DNA of 64,000 nt from Cupriavidus nantongensis (GTDB lineage: Bacteria > Pseudomonadota > Gammaproteobacteria > Burkholderiales > Burkholderiaceae), in assembly GCF_001598055.1 (NCBI RefSeq), contig NZ_CP014844.1, positions 4,119,642-4,183,641 of the forward strand. Direction: 5' to 3'. The notes below the pieces were generated by a model. It was not told where the DNA came from. It worked only from the letters and a program-made list of their open reading frames with translations, and made no database searches. Made by a program: the position numbers and the translations under genes. This document shows positions 29,615 to 39,199 of this stretch, one piece after another (positions within the stretch are counted from its first letter, which is position 1; every line of letters begins with the position of its first letter).

Positions 29615-31591
29615 ATGCCCGCCTCCCCTTCCAGCACTGCCTTGCGCACCACCCAGCAGCCGCGCCCGATCCGGCCGCTGCCGGACCAGCTCATCAGCCA
29701 GATCGCCGCCGGCGAAGTGGTCGAACGGCCGGCGTCCGTGGTCAAGGAACTGCTGGAGAACGCGCTCGATGCCGGCGCCACGCAGCTCGGCATCCGGCTG
29801 GAGGAAGGCGGCGTGCGACGCATCGTCATCACCGATAACGGCTGCGGCATTCCCGCCGCCGAGCTGCCGGTGGCGCTGATGCGGCACGCCACCAGCAAGA
29901 TCGCCTCGCTCGACGAACTCGAATCGGTGCTGACGCTGGGCTTCCGCGGCGAGGCGCTGGCCTCGATCGCGTCGGTGTCGCAGATGTCTCTGACCAGCCG
30001 CACCGCGGCCGATGCCCACGCCACCCAGGTCAGCGCCGATTCCGGTGCGGTCCAGCCCGCCTCCGGCGGCGTCGGCACCACGGTCGACGTGCAGCACCTC
30101 TACTTCAACACGCCGGCGCGCAGAAAGTTCCTCAAGACCGAACAAACCGAGCTGGGCCATTGCCTGGAGATGGTCCGGCGCGTCGCGCTGGCACGGCCGG
30201 ACGTGACCATCTCGGTCCACCACAACGGCAAGCCGCTTGAGCACTGGAATGCCGGCGACGTCGCCACGCGCACGGCGCAGGTGCTGGGCAGCGACTTCGC
30301 CCGCGCCCGGCTGGCGCTGGACGAGCACGCCGACACCCTGAGCCTGTACGGCTTTGCCGGGCTACCGACCGCCTCGCGCGGGCGGCCGGACCAGCAGTAC
30401 TTCTTTGTCAACGGCCGCTTCGTGCGCGACAAGCTGCTCAACCATGCGGTGCGCAGCGCCTACCAGGACGTGCTGCACGGCGACCGCTTCCCGTCGTATG
30501 TGCTGTGCCTGGACCTGCCGCCGGAGATGGTCGACGTCAACGTGCACCCGTCCAAGATCGAAGTGCGCTTCCGCGAATCGCGCGCCGTGCACCAGTTTGT
30601 CTACCACGCGGTGCAGCGCTGCCTGGCACGCCAGGCCGGTGCCAACGGCGACAGCCTGCATACCGATGCCGACGACGAGATCACGCTGCCGCCGGGCGCC
30701 GCGACGCCGGCGGCTGCGGCGCGTCCTGGCGCCGGCGGTCCGGGCCAGTGGATCAACTATTCCGCGGCGCGCCAGACCGAACTGGGCATCGCCCAGCCGC
30801 GCCAGGCCTACCTGGGCATGGTGCGCGAGGCGACCGCACCGGCGCCACGCCCCTACGGCGCACCCGCAACGCCCTCGGGCGGCTGGGCCGGCGCGTCGGC
30901 GCAACCGCCGGCATGGCTGGCCGACGTCCAGGCCGCGCGCGCCGGCGATCCGCCCGGCCTGCTGGACCGGCTGGCGCCGGCGCCTGACGAGCCCGGCGCC
31001 GCCGACGAACATCCGCTCGGCTATGCCATCGCCCAGCTGCACGGCATCTACGTGCTGGCGCAGAATGCGCGCGGGCTGGTGCTGGTCGACATGCACGCGG
31101 CGCACGAGCGCATCCTCTACGAGCAGATCAAGGCCGCACTGGACGCGCGCGAACTGGCGGTGCAGCCGCTGCTGATCCCGGTCACACTGACCGCCAGCCC
31201 GGTCGAGATCGGCGTGGCCGAAGAACACCAGCAGACGCTGACGCTGCTGGGCTTCGATATCGCCCCGGTGTCGCCGACCACGCTGGCGGTGCGCGCGGTG
31301 CCGGCGCTGCTGCAGCAGGCCGATGCCGAGGCGCTGGCGCGCGACGTGCTGCGCGACCTGCACGCCTACGGCGGCTCGCGCGTGCTGGCCGAGCGTCGCA
31401 ACGAGCTGCTCGCCACGCTGGCCTGCCACAGCGCGGTGCGCGCCAACCGCAAGCTCACGGTCGAGGAAATGAACGCGCTGCTGCGCCAGATGGAGCAGAC
31501 CGAGCGCGCCGACCAGTGCAACCACGGCCGGCCCACCTGGGTGCAGCTGACCGTGACCGAGCTCGACCGGCTCTTTATGCGCGGGCAATAG
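29615..31591 (+). CDS. mutL: DNA mismatch repair protein MutL (endonuclease type)
   Basis: Mismatch-repair matchmaker of 658 residues. The N-terminal GHKL ATPase has [20 protein letters not shown] and GFRGEAL. The C-terminal domain carries [12 protein letters not shown] at 492-503, the DxHA(x)2E(x)4E metal-binding endonuclease motif with Met in place of Gln, plus CNHGRPTW near the end. That fits an organism without MutH. The middle (about 345-450) is a Pro/Ala-rich linker. The ATG lies 6 nt after a TATAAT; a TTG nine codons in could be an alternative. miaA follows after 31 bp. Confidence 0.96.
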   Translation: MPASPSSTALRTTQQPRPIRPLPDQLISQIAAGEVVERPASVVKELLENALDAGATQLGIRLEEGGVRRIVITDNGCGIPAAELPVALMRHATSKIASLDELESVLTLGFRGEALASIASVSQMSLTSRTAADAHATQVSADSGAVQPASGGVGTTVDVQHLYFNTPARRKFLKTEQTELGHCLEMVRRVALARPDVTISVHHNGKPLEHWNAGDVATRTAQVLGSDFARARLALDEHADTLSLYGFAGLPTASRGRPDQQYFFVNGRFVRDKLLNHAVRSAYQDVLHGDRFPSYVLCLDLPPEMVDVNVHPSKIEVRFRESRAVHQFVYHAVQRCLARQAGANGDSLHTDADDEITLPPGAATPAAAARPGAGGPGQWINYSAARQTELGIAQPRQAYLGMVREATAPAPRPYGAPATPSGGWAGASAQPPAWLADVQAARAGDPPGLLDRLAPAPDEPGAADEHPLGYAIAQLHGIYVLAQNARGLVLVDMHAAHERILYEQIKAALDARELAVQPLLIPVTLTASPVEIGVAEEHQQTLTLLGFDIAPVSPTTLAVRAVPALLQQADAEALARDVLRDLHAYGGSRVLAERRNELLATLACHSAVRANRKLTVEEMNALLRQMEQTERADQCNHGRPTWVQLTVTELDRLFMRGQ

Positions 31592-31622
31592 GCGCGCTCG
31601 CATCTTCGATCCAAGGCTTTCG

Positions 31623-32591
31623 ATGTCCGCCGTGCCCCCCGATTCCGCCTCGCACCCGCCCGTGGTCTGCCTGCTCGGCCCCACCGCGTCGGGCAAGACC
31701 GCCGCCGCGCTGGCGCTGGCGGCCGACGCGCCGGTGGAGATCATCAGCCTGGACTCGGCGCTGGTGTACCGCGAGATGGATATCGGCACCGCCAAGCCCA
31801 CGCGCGAAGAACTGGCCGTGGCGCCGCACCACCTGATCGACATCATCGACCCGGCCGACAGCTACTCGGCCGCGCAGTTCGTCGCCGATGCCGAACGGCT
31901 GGTCGCGCAAATCCGCGCGCGCGGCCATGTGCCGCTGATCGTGGGCGGCACCATGCTGTATTACAAGGCGCTGACGCAGGGGCTCAACGACCTGCCGCAA
32001 GCCGACGCCGCGCTGCGCGCCGAGCTCGACCAGCTCGCCACCGAACGCGGCTGGCCGGCGCTGCATGCGATGCTGGCAGAGGTCGACCCGGTCACCGCGG
32101 CGCGGCTCGCGCCCAATGACGCGCAGCGCATCCAGCGCGCGCTCGAAATCCACCGGCTGTCCGGCCAGCCGATGTCGGCGCTGCTGGCACGCCAGGCCGA
32201 GGGCCGCACCTTTGCCGGCGCGGCCGACCAGCGCTACCGCGTGATCGCGCTGGAACCGTCGGACCGGCTGGCGCTGCATGCCCGCATCGCCCAACGCTAT
32301 GACGCCATGCTGGCGCACGGCTTTGTCGAAGAGGTCGAGCGGCTGCGCGCGCGCGGCGACCTGCATCCGGGGCTGCCGTCGATCCGCTGCGTCGGCTACC
32401 GCCAGGTGTGGGAATACCTGGACGGCGAGGCCGACTTTGCCACCATGCGCGAGCGCGGCATCGCCGCCACGCGCCAGCTGTGCAAGCGCCAGCTGACCTG
32501 GCTGCGCAGCACGCCCGAGCGGCTGGTGGTGGATTGCCTGGCGCCCGATTATGTCGACCAGGTGCGCTGGCTGGCGGACTTCGGCCACTGA
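31623..32591 (+). CDS. miaA: tRNA dimethylallyltransferase
   Basis: Adds the isopentenyl group to A37 of tRNAs reading UNN codons. The 322-residue protein has the P-loop GPTASGKT, the substrate motif [28 protein letters not shown] and [13 protein letters not shown]. It follows mutL by 31 bp; mutL-miaA is an ancient operon, also present in E. coli. ATG at 31623. Confidence 0.97.
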   Translation: MSAVPPDSASHPPVVCLLGPTASGKTAAALALAADAPVEIISLDSALVYREMDIGTAKPTREELAVAPHHLIDIIDPADSYSAAQFVADAERLVAQIRARGHVPLIVGGTMLYYKALTQGLNDLPQADAALRAELDQLATERGWPALHAMLAEVDPVTAARLAPNDAQRIQRALEIHRLSGQPMSALLARQAEGRTFAGAADQRYRVIALEPSDRLALHARIAQRYDAMLAHGFVEEVERLRARGDLHPGLPSIRCVGYRQVWEYLDGEADFATMRERGIAATRQLCKRQLTWLRSTPERLVVDCLAPDYVDQVRWLADFGH

Positions 32592-32632
32592 TCCGGCGGC
32601 ATGCCGGCTGGCATGGCGAGTGACGGACAGGC

Positions 32633-32638
32633 GATAAT
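32633..32638 (+). promoter_or_regulatory. -10-like element before the GNAT gene
   Basis: GATAAT followed by TGCC, 32 bp before the ATG of the acetyltransferase gene; same style as other promoters in the window. Confidence 0.35.
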
Positions 32639-32670
32639 TGCCGATCCCTGACCTCGCAAGGCCGACCCGC

Positions 32671-33195
32671 ATGTCCAACCCCACCTTCACGCTGCGCCCC
32701 GCCACCGCCGCCGACAGCGAAACCCTGTTCAACCTGATCCTGGCGCTGGCCGAATACGAAAAGCTGACCCATCTGGTCGAAGCCACGCCGCAGAAGATCG
32801 AGGCGGCGCTGTTCGGCGCCACGCCGCATGCCGAGGCCGTGCTGGTGGAAGTCGACACCGATGTTGGCGGCAATGCGGGCGGCAATGCAGGCCGGAAGGC
32901 GGTCGGCTTTGCCCTCTTCTTCCACAACTTCTCGACCTTCCTGGCCAAGCCGGGCCTCTACCTGGAAGACCTTTACGTCGATCCGGCCTGGCGCGGGCAC
33001 GGCCTGGGCAAGGCGCTGCTCAAGCATCTGGCCGCGCTCGCGATCGAGCGCGGCTGCGGCCGCTTCGAATGGTCGGTGCTGGACTGGAACCAGCCGTCGA
33101 TCGACTTCTACCGGGCCATGGGCGCCGACGTGATGCCCGACTGGCGCATCTGCCGCGTGACCGGCGCCGCACTGGACCGGCTCGGCGCTGCATAA
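32671..33195 (+). CDS. GNAT family N-acetyltransferase
   Basis: A 174-residue acetyl-CoA-dependent transferase. The N-terminal TLRPATAADSETLFNLI, the central FLAKPGLYLEDLYVDPAWRGHGLGKALL (acetyl-CoA loop W-R-G-H-G-L-G-K) and FEWSVLDWNQPSIDFYRAMGA match the diamine acetyltransferase-like subgroup. A short Gly/Asn repeat (GGNAGGNAG, about 66-74) interrupts the domain. Substrate unknown. ATG at 32671. Confidence 0.9.
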   Translation: MSNPTFTLRPATAADSETLFNLILALAEYEKLTHLVEATPQKIEAALFGATPHAEAVLVEVDTDVGGNAGGNAGRKAVGFALFFHNFSTFLAKPGLYLEDLYVDPAWRGHGLGKALLKHLAALAIERGCGRFEWSVLDWNQPSIDFYRAMGADVMPDWRICRVTGAALDRLGAA

Positions 33196-33237
33196 GACGG
33201 CGACCGGTCCACCGTCGGTGTTATACACTTGATGCCG

Positions 33238-33251
33238 AACCGCCATACAAT
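33238..33251. repeat. 14-bp element in the gntR promoter region (copy 1 of 2)
   Basis: AACCGCCATACAAT, identical to 39186-39199 upstream of the transporter gene of the neighbouring operon. Its last six bases TACAAT could be the -10 of the gntR gene. Probable operator of the GntR regulator (inference). Confidence 0.6.
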
Positions 33252-33292
33252 GGCAGCACCAACTGTCTTTTTTCCGGACCGCGCCAACCGCC

Positions 33293-34036
33293 ATGCCACG
33301 CACCAAAGCCGAACCGCCCGCCCCCGCCGCCGACGGACTCCCTGAGACCGACGCGGACGGCACGCGCGGCGCATCGGTCGAGGAAATCGCCGACCGCATC
33401 CTGACCGCGATCTGGGAGCACCGCTTGCCGCCGGGCACCAAGCTGGTCGAGGAAAAGCTGGGCGGTGTGTTCGGCGTCAGCCGCACCAAGGTGCGGCTGG
33501 CCTTCGCCAAGCTGGCGCACGAGGGTGTGCTGACCGTGCATCCCAACCGCGGCACCTTCGTCTCCAGCCCGAGCGTGGCCGAAGCGCGCCAGGTGCTGCA
33601 TTCGCGCCACCTGCTGGAACCAGCGCTGGTGCGCGACCTGGCCAGCGCGATCAGTGCGAAAGGCGTGCGCGCGCTGCGCGAAACCACGCGCCAGGAAGCG
33701 CAGGCGCGCGACAGCAACGACCGCCGCGCCATCATCCGGCTGTCGGGTGAGTTCCACTGCAAGCTGGCGGAAATGACGGGCAACCAGTACCTGGGCAAGT
33801 ATATGCGCGAGCTGTGCTCGCTGACCTGCCTGATCATCGCGCTGTATGACGCGCCGGGCGTGCCGTCGTGCCCGCATCACGAGCACGACGATATCGTCGA
33901 TGCGCTGGAAGCCGGCGACGGCGAACGCGCCGCGCGGCTGATGAGCGAGCACCTCGGCCACGTCGAAAGCACGCTTCGGCTGGAGTTGCCGGCCGAGGAA
34001 AAGGTCGACCTGGAAGCGGTGTTCGCCGCGGTCTGA
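33293..34036 (+). CDS. GntR-family regulator, FCD (FadR) subgroup
   Basis: Transcription regulator of 247 residues: a disordered N-terminal 26, a winged helix-turn-helix (about 28-92, IADRILTAIWEHRLPPGTKL and FGVSRTKVRLAFAKL) and a C-terminal FCD ligand domain with metal-binding-type histidines (SGEFHCKLAEM, HHEHDDIVDAL, SEHLGHV). It is convergent with, and 37 bp from, the hydantoinase operon. Because the operon promoter carries a 14-bp sequence also found before this gene, it is the likely local repressor responding to a catabolite of the pathway. Confidence 0.92.
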   Translation: MPRTKAEPPAPAADGLPETDADGTRGASVEEIADRILTAIWEHRLPPGTKLVEEKLGGVFGVSRTKVRLAFAKLAHEGVLTVHPNRGTFVSSPSVAEARQVLHSRHLLEPALVRDLASAISAKGVRALRETTRQEAQARDSNDRRAIIRLSGEFHCKLAEMTGNQYLGKYMRELCSLTCLIIALYDAPGVPSCPHHEHDDIVDALEAGDGERAARLMSEHLGHVESTLRLELPAEEKVDLEAVFAAV

Positions 34037-34073
34037 GCCGCGGCGTTAGCCTGAACGCAAGCCGCGGCGCGGC

Positions 34074-34817
34074 TTAGCGGTGCTCGATGCGCGCCGCCAG
34101 CGCCGCCGGCAAACCCAGCGTGGGCTTGGCATCGGGGCGGCGGAACGTGCCCGCGGTGGCCTTGCGCGGCTGCAGCGCGACCAGCGCCTCGGCCTGCTTG
34201 ACGGCGGCGGCCATCTGGTCGACCACCGGCACCGGAATGCGGTCGCGCACGCGCGCGGCCAGGCCGGCGAGCGGCGCGCCGGCCAGGATCACCACATCGG
34301 CCTCGTCCTCCACCACCGCGCGGTTGGCCAGTTCCACCAGCACGGCTTCCTTCTCTTCCTGCACGTCCGACACCGACGCAAAGCTGCCGTCGAGCATGCG
34401 GATGCCGGCCAGCCGGCCGCGCAGCCCGTGCATGTCGACGCATTCCTCGTACCAGGGCCCGAGCGCCCGCGCAAAGGTGACGATGGCAAAGCGCCGTCCC
34501 AGCATGCACGCCGACAGCATCGCGGCCTCGGCCATGCCCACCACGGGCAGGTCGAACAGCTCGCGCGCGCCCATCAGGCCGGGATCGCCGAAAGCGGCGA
34601 TGACCGCCGCATCGAACTGGCCGTGGTGCTCGGCCAGCATTTCCAGCGCGATGGCGCCGCCGATCTGCGCCTCGGCGCGGGTGGCGATATACGGCACGCC
34701 GCGGCTGGCGGTCAGCGGCACCAGCTCGGTGCCGGGCGCGGCGGCCTCGGTGGCCGCGGCCATCAGGCGCGCGGTGATGCCTTCGCTGGTGTTGGGATTC
34801 AGGACAAGGATTCGCAT
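34074..34817 (-). CDS. Asp/Glu/hydantoin racemase family protein lacking both catalytic cysteines
   Basis: A 247-residue protein that aligns with hydantoin racemases (HyuA/HyuE): MRILVLNPNTSEGIT at the start, VIAAFGDPGLMGARELFDLPVVG, and a second half ending near VVILAGAPLAGLA. Characterised racemases have cysteines in ACFGDPG and VLGCAGM; here the equivalents are A75 and G180, so the two-cysteine mechanism is impossible. It may be a decarboxylase, isomerase or binding protein, or a racemase with other chemistry. Last gene of the operon, 9 bp after the amidase. Confidence 0.87.
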   Translation of the reverse strand: MRILVLNPNTSEGITARLMAAATEAAAPGTELVPLTASRGVPYIATRAEAQIGGAIALEMLAEHHGQFDAAVIAAFGDPGLMGARELFDLPVVGMAEAAMLSACMLGRRFAIVTFARALGPWYEECVDMHGLRGRLAGIRMLDGSFASVSDVQEEKEAVLVELANRAVVEDEADVVILAGAPLAGLAARVRDRIPVPVVDQMAAAVKQAEALVALQPRKATAGTFRRPDAKPTLGLPAALAARIEHR

Positions 34818-34826
34818 GTCAGGGGA

Positions 34827-36218
34827 TCAGGCAGGGTTGACTAGGGACGCCAGCAGGCTTTCGGCCAGCCGGGCGGCGGCCAGCACGCTGCGATCGGCAC
34901 CGCGCGGGCCCGCGATCTGTAGGCCCACCGGCAGGCCGTCGCGGCCGCTGCCGCAAGGCACCGAGATCGCGGGTGCCAGCGCATGGTTGAAGAAGGGCGT
35001 GAACACCGCGTGGGCGCGCGGCTCGACCGCGATGCCGCCGATGCGCTCCGGCCCCAGGCGGTCATTGCGCCATGCCACGCACGGCGTGGTCGGGCACAGC
35101 AGCAGGTCGTAACGGGTAAAGAAGCCGGCCACCGCCAGCGCGATCTGTCGGCTGGCCTCGCGCGCGCGCGCCACCTCGGCGCCGGTCCACGCCAGGCCGC
35201 GCTCGATCTGGCGCGCGATGTCGGCATCGAACACTTCCGGGTCGCGGCGCCAGGCCTCGCCATAGAGATGGGCCAGCCCGACATGCTGCAGCGGCATCAG
35301 CGCGGCCTCGTCGGCGCCCTGCGGCCAGACCGGGTCGGCGCGCTCGATGCTGAGCCCCGCGGCCTGCAGGCGCGCCACGGCTTGGTCGAAGGCCTGCGCG
35401 ACATCGTCGTCGACCGGCGTGTCCAGCCCCAGGCGCGGGCTGACCGCGATCTTCAGCGTATGCAGCGGCCGCGCCGCGGCCAGCGCAAAGCCCAGCGTGT
35501 CGGGGTCGCGCGGATCGGCGCCGGCCAGCGCCTCGAACATCAGCTCGGCATCGGCGACGGTGCGGGTGATCGGCGCAATCACCTGGATGCCGTTAAAGGC
35601 ATGGGCAAAGCCGACCGAATCCGGAATCGCGCCGTAGGAGGGCTTGAAGCCGACCACGCCGGCATGCGCGGGCGGGCGCCGGCTGGAGCCGCCGCCATCG
35701 GTGCCCAGCGCCAGCGGCGCCATGCCCGCGGCCACCGCCACCGCGCAGCCGCCGGACGAGCCGCCCGCGGTCAACGTGGCATCGAGCGGATGGCGCGTCA
35801 GGCCGTAGACCTTGTTGGTGGTCAGCCCCTTGCAGGCGAACTCCGAGGTGTTGCCCATGCCGAGCACGATCGCACCGGCGCGGCGCAGCCGCTCGACCGC
35901 GATCGCGTCGGCGGGCGCGATGAAGTCACGGTACAGCTGCGAGCCCTGCGTCACGCGCCGGCCCTGGCTCCAGATCACGTCCTTGACGATCACCGGCACC
36001 CCCGCCAGCAGCGGGCGCTCGCCCTGCGCCAGGCGCGCGCGCAGTTGCGCCAGGTCGGCATCGACAAGCTCCTGGCGTTGTTCGAAGACGGCGTTGAGCT
36101 GGTCGTTGCGCGCCGCGATGCGCGCCTGGAACGCCGCCGTTACCTCAGCGGGGTCGAGGCGCCCGGCGGCGACGCGGGCCGCGATGGTGGCGGCATCCAG
36201 GCGGTTGGTCAGTTCCAT
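34827..36218 (-). CDS. amidase-signature family hydrolase
   Basis: Amidase of 463 residues with the complete Ser-cisSer-Lys triad: K79 (GVPVIVKD), S155 (AGGSSGGCAV) and nucleophile S178 (LGTDGGGSSR). Position between a hydantoinase and a racemase-like gene suggests it hydrolyses the N-carbamoyl or amide product of the hydantoinase, replacing the usual HyuC carbamoylase; that is inference. ATG at 36218 is chosen; a TTG six codons upstream is possible. No good ribosome-binding site precedes either. Confidence 0.92.
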   Translation of the reverse strand: MELTNRLDAATIAARVAAGRLDPAEVTAAFQARIAARNDQLNAVFEQRQELVDADLAQLRARLAQGERPLLAGVPVIVKDVIWSQGRRVTQGSQLYRDFIAPADAIAVERLRRAGAIVLGMGNTSEFACKGLTTNKVYGLTRHPLDATLTAGGSSGGCAVAVAAGMAPLALGTDGGGSSRRPPAHAGVVGFKPSYGAIPDSVGFAHAFNGIQVIAPITRTVADAELMFEALAGADPRDPDTLGFALAAARPLHTLKIAVSPRLGLDTPVDDDVAQAFDQAVARLQAAGLSIERADPVWPQGADEAALMPLQHVGLAHLYGEAWRRDPEVFDADIARQIERGLAWTGAEVARAREASRQIALAVAGFFTRYDLLLCPTTPCVAWRNDRLGPERIGGIAVEPRAHAVFTPFFNHALAPAISVPCGSGRDGLPVGLQIAGPRGADRSVLAAARLAESLLASLVNPA

Positions 36219-36260
36219 GTCTACAGTGTCGGTCAAAGTATCGATCGCGCAAGGCGGCGC

Positions 36261-37697
36261 TTACAGGCTGCCGCCCGAGGTGCGGTAGCGCGGCCGCGCC
36301 ATTTCGGGCAGGCCGCACGGCAGGAACTCGCCGTGGCCGGCCTCGGCCATGAGCTCGCCCTCGTGCGCCACCACCTTGCCGCGCACCAGCGTGGTCACCG
36401 GCCAGCCGGTCACGCGCAGGCCCTCGTACGGGGTGTAGTCGACGGCATGGTGCAGTTCCTCGTTGCGGATCGTCACTTCGCGCCGCGGATCCCAGATCGC
36501 CAGGTCGGCATCGGCGCCGATGGCGATGGTGCCCTTGCGCGGATGCAGGCCGTAGAGCTTGGCCGGGTTGGTCGAGGTCAGCGCGACGAACTGGTTGACC
36601 GAGATGCGGCCGCCCACCACGCCTGCCGAGAACAGCAGCGGCAGCCGCGTCTCGAGTCCGGGGATGCCGTTGGGGATGTACTGGAACGGGACCTCCTGGC
36701 CGCCGGGCTTCTTGCCCTGCGCGTCTTCGTAGCGGAACGGTGCATGGTCGGACGAGAAGATGGTGAAGAGGCCGTCGGCCAAGCCGTCCCAGATCACCTG
36801 CTGGTTGCTGCGGTCGCGCGGCGGCGGGCTGCACACGCACTTGGCGCCGTGGTAGCCGGGCTGGTCGAGGTCTTCGGCGGTCAGGAACAGATACTGCGGG
36901 CAGGTCTCGGCAAAGATCTTCATGCCGCGGTTGCGCGCCCAGCGGATCTGCTCGACCGCTTCCTTGCCCGAGACATGGACGATCAGGATCGGCACGTCGA
37001 CCAGCTCGGAGAAGGTGATGGCGCGGTGCGTGGCCTCGCGCTCGATCGCCATCGGCCGCGCCAGCGCGTGGAACTTCGGCGCGGTATTGCCGGCGGCCTC
37101 GAGCTTGTCGGTCAGCCAGGCGATGCAGTCCGAGTTCTCGGCATGCACCATCACCAGCGCGCCTTCCTGGCGCGCCACCGACAGCACCTCGAGGATCTCG
37201 CGGTCGTTCAGCTTGAGGTCGTCGTAGGTCATGTAGACCTTGAACGACGAATAGCCTTCGCGGATCAGGCCCGGCAGCTCGTCGTTCAGCACCGCCTCGG
37301 TCGGGTCGGCCACGATCAGGTGGAAGGCGTAGTCGACCACCGACTTGCCGCCGGCACGGCGATGGTAGTCGGCCACCGCGGCGCGCAGCGAATGGCCCTT
37401 TTCCTGCGCGGCGAACGGGATCACCGTGGTGGTGCCGCCGCACGCCGCCGAGACCGAGCCGGTGCGGAAGTCGTCCGCCATGCGCAGGCCGTCCGGCATC
37501 GGCTGGTCCAGGTGGCAGTGCGCGTCGACACCGCCCGGCAGCACCAGCTTGCCGCTGGCGTCGATGACCTGCGCGGCCTCGCCCAGGTCGTGGCCAAGCT
37601 GCACGATGCGGCCGCCGGCGATGCCGATATCGCATTGCATGGTGTCGCTGGCGGTCACCACGGTGCCGTTGCGGATGATGAGGTCGAACTGTTTCAC
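36261..37697 (-). CDS. D-hydantoinase / dihydropyrimidinase
   Basis: Cyclic amidohydrolase of 478 residues opening hydantoins or dihydropyrimidines to N-carbamoyl amino acids. All binuclear-metal ligands are present: H60 and H62 (DAHCHL), carboxylated-lysine K153 (SSFKVYMTY), H185 (VMVHAEN), H241 (IVHVSG) and D317 (SSDHAPF). Second gene of the operon, 42 bp after the transporter gene and 42 bp before the amidase. Symbols hyuA/dht/hydA are used inconsistently, so none is given. Natural substrate cannot be fixed from sequence. Confidence 0.95.
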   Translation of the reverse strand: MKQFDLIIRNGTVVTASDTMQCDIGIAGGRIVQLGHDLGEAAQVIDASGKLVLPGGVDAHCHLDQPMPDGLRMADDFRTGSVSAACGGTTTVIPFAAQEKGHSLRAAVADYHRRAGGKSVVDYAFHLIVADPTEAVLNDELPGLIREGYSSFKVYMTYDDLKLNDREILEVLSVARQEGALVMVHAENSDCIAWLTDKLEAAGNTAPKFHALARPMAIEREATHRAITFSELVDVPILIVHVSGKEAVEQIRWARNRGMKIFAETCPQYLFLTAEDLDQPGYHGAKCVCSPPPRDRSNQQVIWDGLADGLFTIFSSDHAPFRYEDAQGKKPGGQEVPFQYIPNGIPGLETRLPLLFSAGVVGGRISVNQFVALTSTNPAKLYGLHPRKGTIAIGADADLAIWDPRREVTIRNEELHHAVDYTPYEGLRVTGWPVTTLVRGKVVAHEGELMAEAGHGEFLPCGLPEMARPRYRTSGGSL

Positions 37698-37739
37698 GGT
37701 ACGGTCTGGTTGTGAGGACTAGGAGAGAGCGGCCGCGCT

Positions 37740-39068
37740 TCAGCGGTCGGCGTCGGCCAGGTGCATGCGCGCGGTTTCACGCGCCGCGAACGCCGCCACC
37801 GCGATCAGCGCGCACACCGCCGCCAGGTAGAGCGCCACCGGCATGGTGTTGCCGAAGCGGTCGAGCAGGCCCACGGCGATCAGCGGGGCCAGCGCGCCGC
37901 CGAACACGCCGGCAAACTGGAAGCCCAGCGAGGCGCCGGTCACGCGCACCCGGGTGGCGAACAGCTCGGGCAGGAACGACGCCAGCGGCGAGAACATGAA
38001 CGACACCAGCACCATGCCGACGAACGAGGCCAGCATGATCAGCGCCGGGCTGCCGGTCTTGACCATGGCGAAGAACACGAACGCCCACACCGCGCCGCCG
38101 ATGCCGCCGATCATCAGCACCGGACGGCGGCCGATGCGGTCCGCCAGCAGGCCGGCGATCGGGATGAACAGTATCTGCGCCACCGCGCCCAGCAGCACGG
38201 CATTGAGCGCGATGCTCTTGGGCAGGCCGAGCTTGGTCGGCACGAAATACAGCAGGAACAGCGTGAAGACGTAGAAGGCGATGTCGCCGCCCAGCCGCGC
38301 GCCGAATGCGATCAGCAGCTGCTTCTTGTAGTTGCGCAGCACTTCCATGATCGGCGCGCGTGCTTCGGCATGCGATTCCTCCAGCTTCTCGAACATGCCG
38401 GATTCGCGCACGTTGGAACGGATATACAGCCCGACGCCCACCAGCAGCGCCGACAGCAGGAACGGCACGCGCCAGCCCCAGCTGAGGAAGGCTTCTTCCG
38501 ATACCTGCCAGGTCACCAGCGCGAAGATGCCGTTGGCCAGCAATAGTCCGATCGGCGCCGCCAGCTGCACCAGGCTGCCAAGGATACCGCGCCGTTTCCC
38601 TTCCGGATCGAGCTCGTTGACCATGATCGCCGCCCCGCCCCACTCGCCGCCGAGCGCCAGGCCCTGCACCACGCGCAGCAGCACCAGCAGCAGCGGCGCC
38701 AGCGCGCCGGCGGTGGCATAGGTCGGCAGCAGGCCGATGCCGAAGGTGGCCAGGCCCATCATCAGCAGCGTGATGATCAGGATCGACTTGCGGCCCATCT
38801 TGTCGCCGTAGTGGCCAAAGATCGCAGCACCGAGCGGCCGCGCCACGAACGCCACGCCGTAGCTGGCGAAGGACAGCAGCGTCGCGGTCAGCGGATCGCT
38901 CTGCGGGAAGAACAGCTTGGGGAAGACCAGCGCGGCGGCCGATCCGTAGATGAAGTGGTCGTAGAACTCGAGCGTGGTGCCGGCCAGGCTGGCCCCGGCA
39001 ACTCGCGCGACTGACTGTTTCTTGGCCGACGCGCCGTTGTCCGCGGCGTCGATGCTGACTGCTTGCAT
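37740..39068 (-). CDS. MFS transporter, metabolite:H+ symporter (MHS) type
   Basis: Twelve-helix inner-membrane symporter of 442 residues. The MHS signatures are seen: LEFYDHFIYGSAAALVFP, GAAIFGHYGDKMGRKSIL between helices 2 and 3, and VQGLALGGEWGGAA. The ATG at 39068 follows a near-perfect GGAGG site. First gene of the hydantoinase operon, so it probably imports the substrate (hydantoin, dihydropyrimidine or a related ring or ureido compound). Its promoter region carries the 14-bp element shared with the gntR gene. Confidence 0.93.
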   Translation of the reverse strand: MQAVSIDAADNGASAKKQSVARVAGASLAGTTLEFYDHFIYGSAAALVFPKLFFPQSDPLTATLLSFASYGVAFVARPLGAAIFGHYGDKMGRKSILIITLLMMGLATFGIGLLPTYATAGALAPLLLVLLRVVQGLALGGEWGGAAIMVNELDPEGKRRGILGSLVQLAAPIGLLLANGIFALVTWQVSEEAFLSWGWRVPFLLSALLVGVGLYIRSNVRESGMFEKLEESHAEARAPIMEVLRNYKKQLLIAFGARLGGDIAFYVFTLFLLYFVPTKLGLPKSIALNAVLLGAVAQILFIPIAGLLADRIGRRPVLMIGGIGGAVWAFVFFAMVKTGSPALIMLASFVGMVLVSFMFSPLASFLPELFATRVRVTGASLGFQFAGVFGGALAPLIAVGLLDRFGNTMPVALYLAAVCALIAVAAFAARETARMHLADADR

Positions 39069-39185
39069 GGTGGATCCTCCAATGGTCCCTGGCCGGTCCG
39101 GTGCGCGCCGTTCGCTGGCGTCGCGCCGGGTTGTCTCCGACGAGGCATGCATGTGCCTCGCCTTTGCTCAGTACATTAGGCCATA

Positions 39186-39199
39186 AACCGCCATACAAT
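39186..39199. repeat. 14-bp element in the hydantoinase operon promoter (copy 2 of 2)
   Basis: AACCGCCATACAAT, exact copy of 33238-33251. It covers the proposed -10 hexamer of the transporter promoter, a position suited to repression. Confidence 0.6.

Noticed and set aside
31623..31810. MiaA DSAL instead of DSAQ as a missing key residue
   Set aside because: E. coli MiaA also has DSAL at this place, so the residue is normal for the family.
34074..34817. Treating the racemase-like gene as a pseudogene
   Set aside because: The frame is complete, the fold-defining motifs are kept and it is tightly packed in an operon; only the two catalytic cysteines differ, which fits changed function better than decay.
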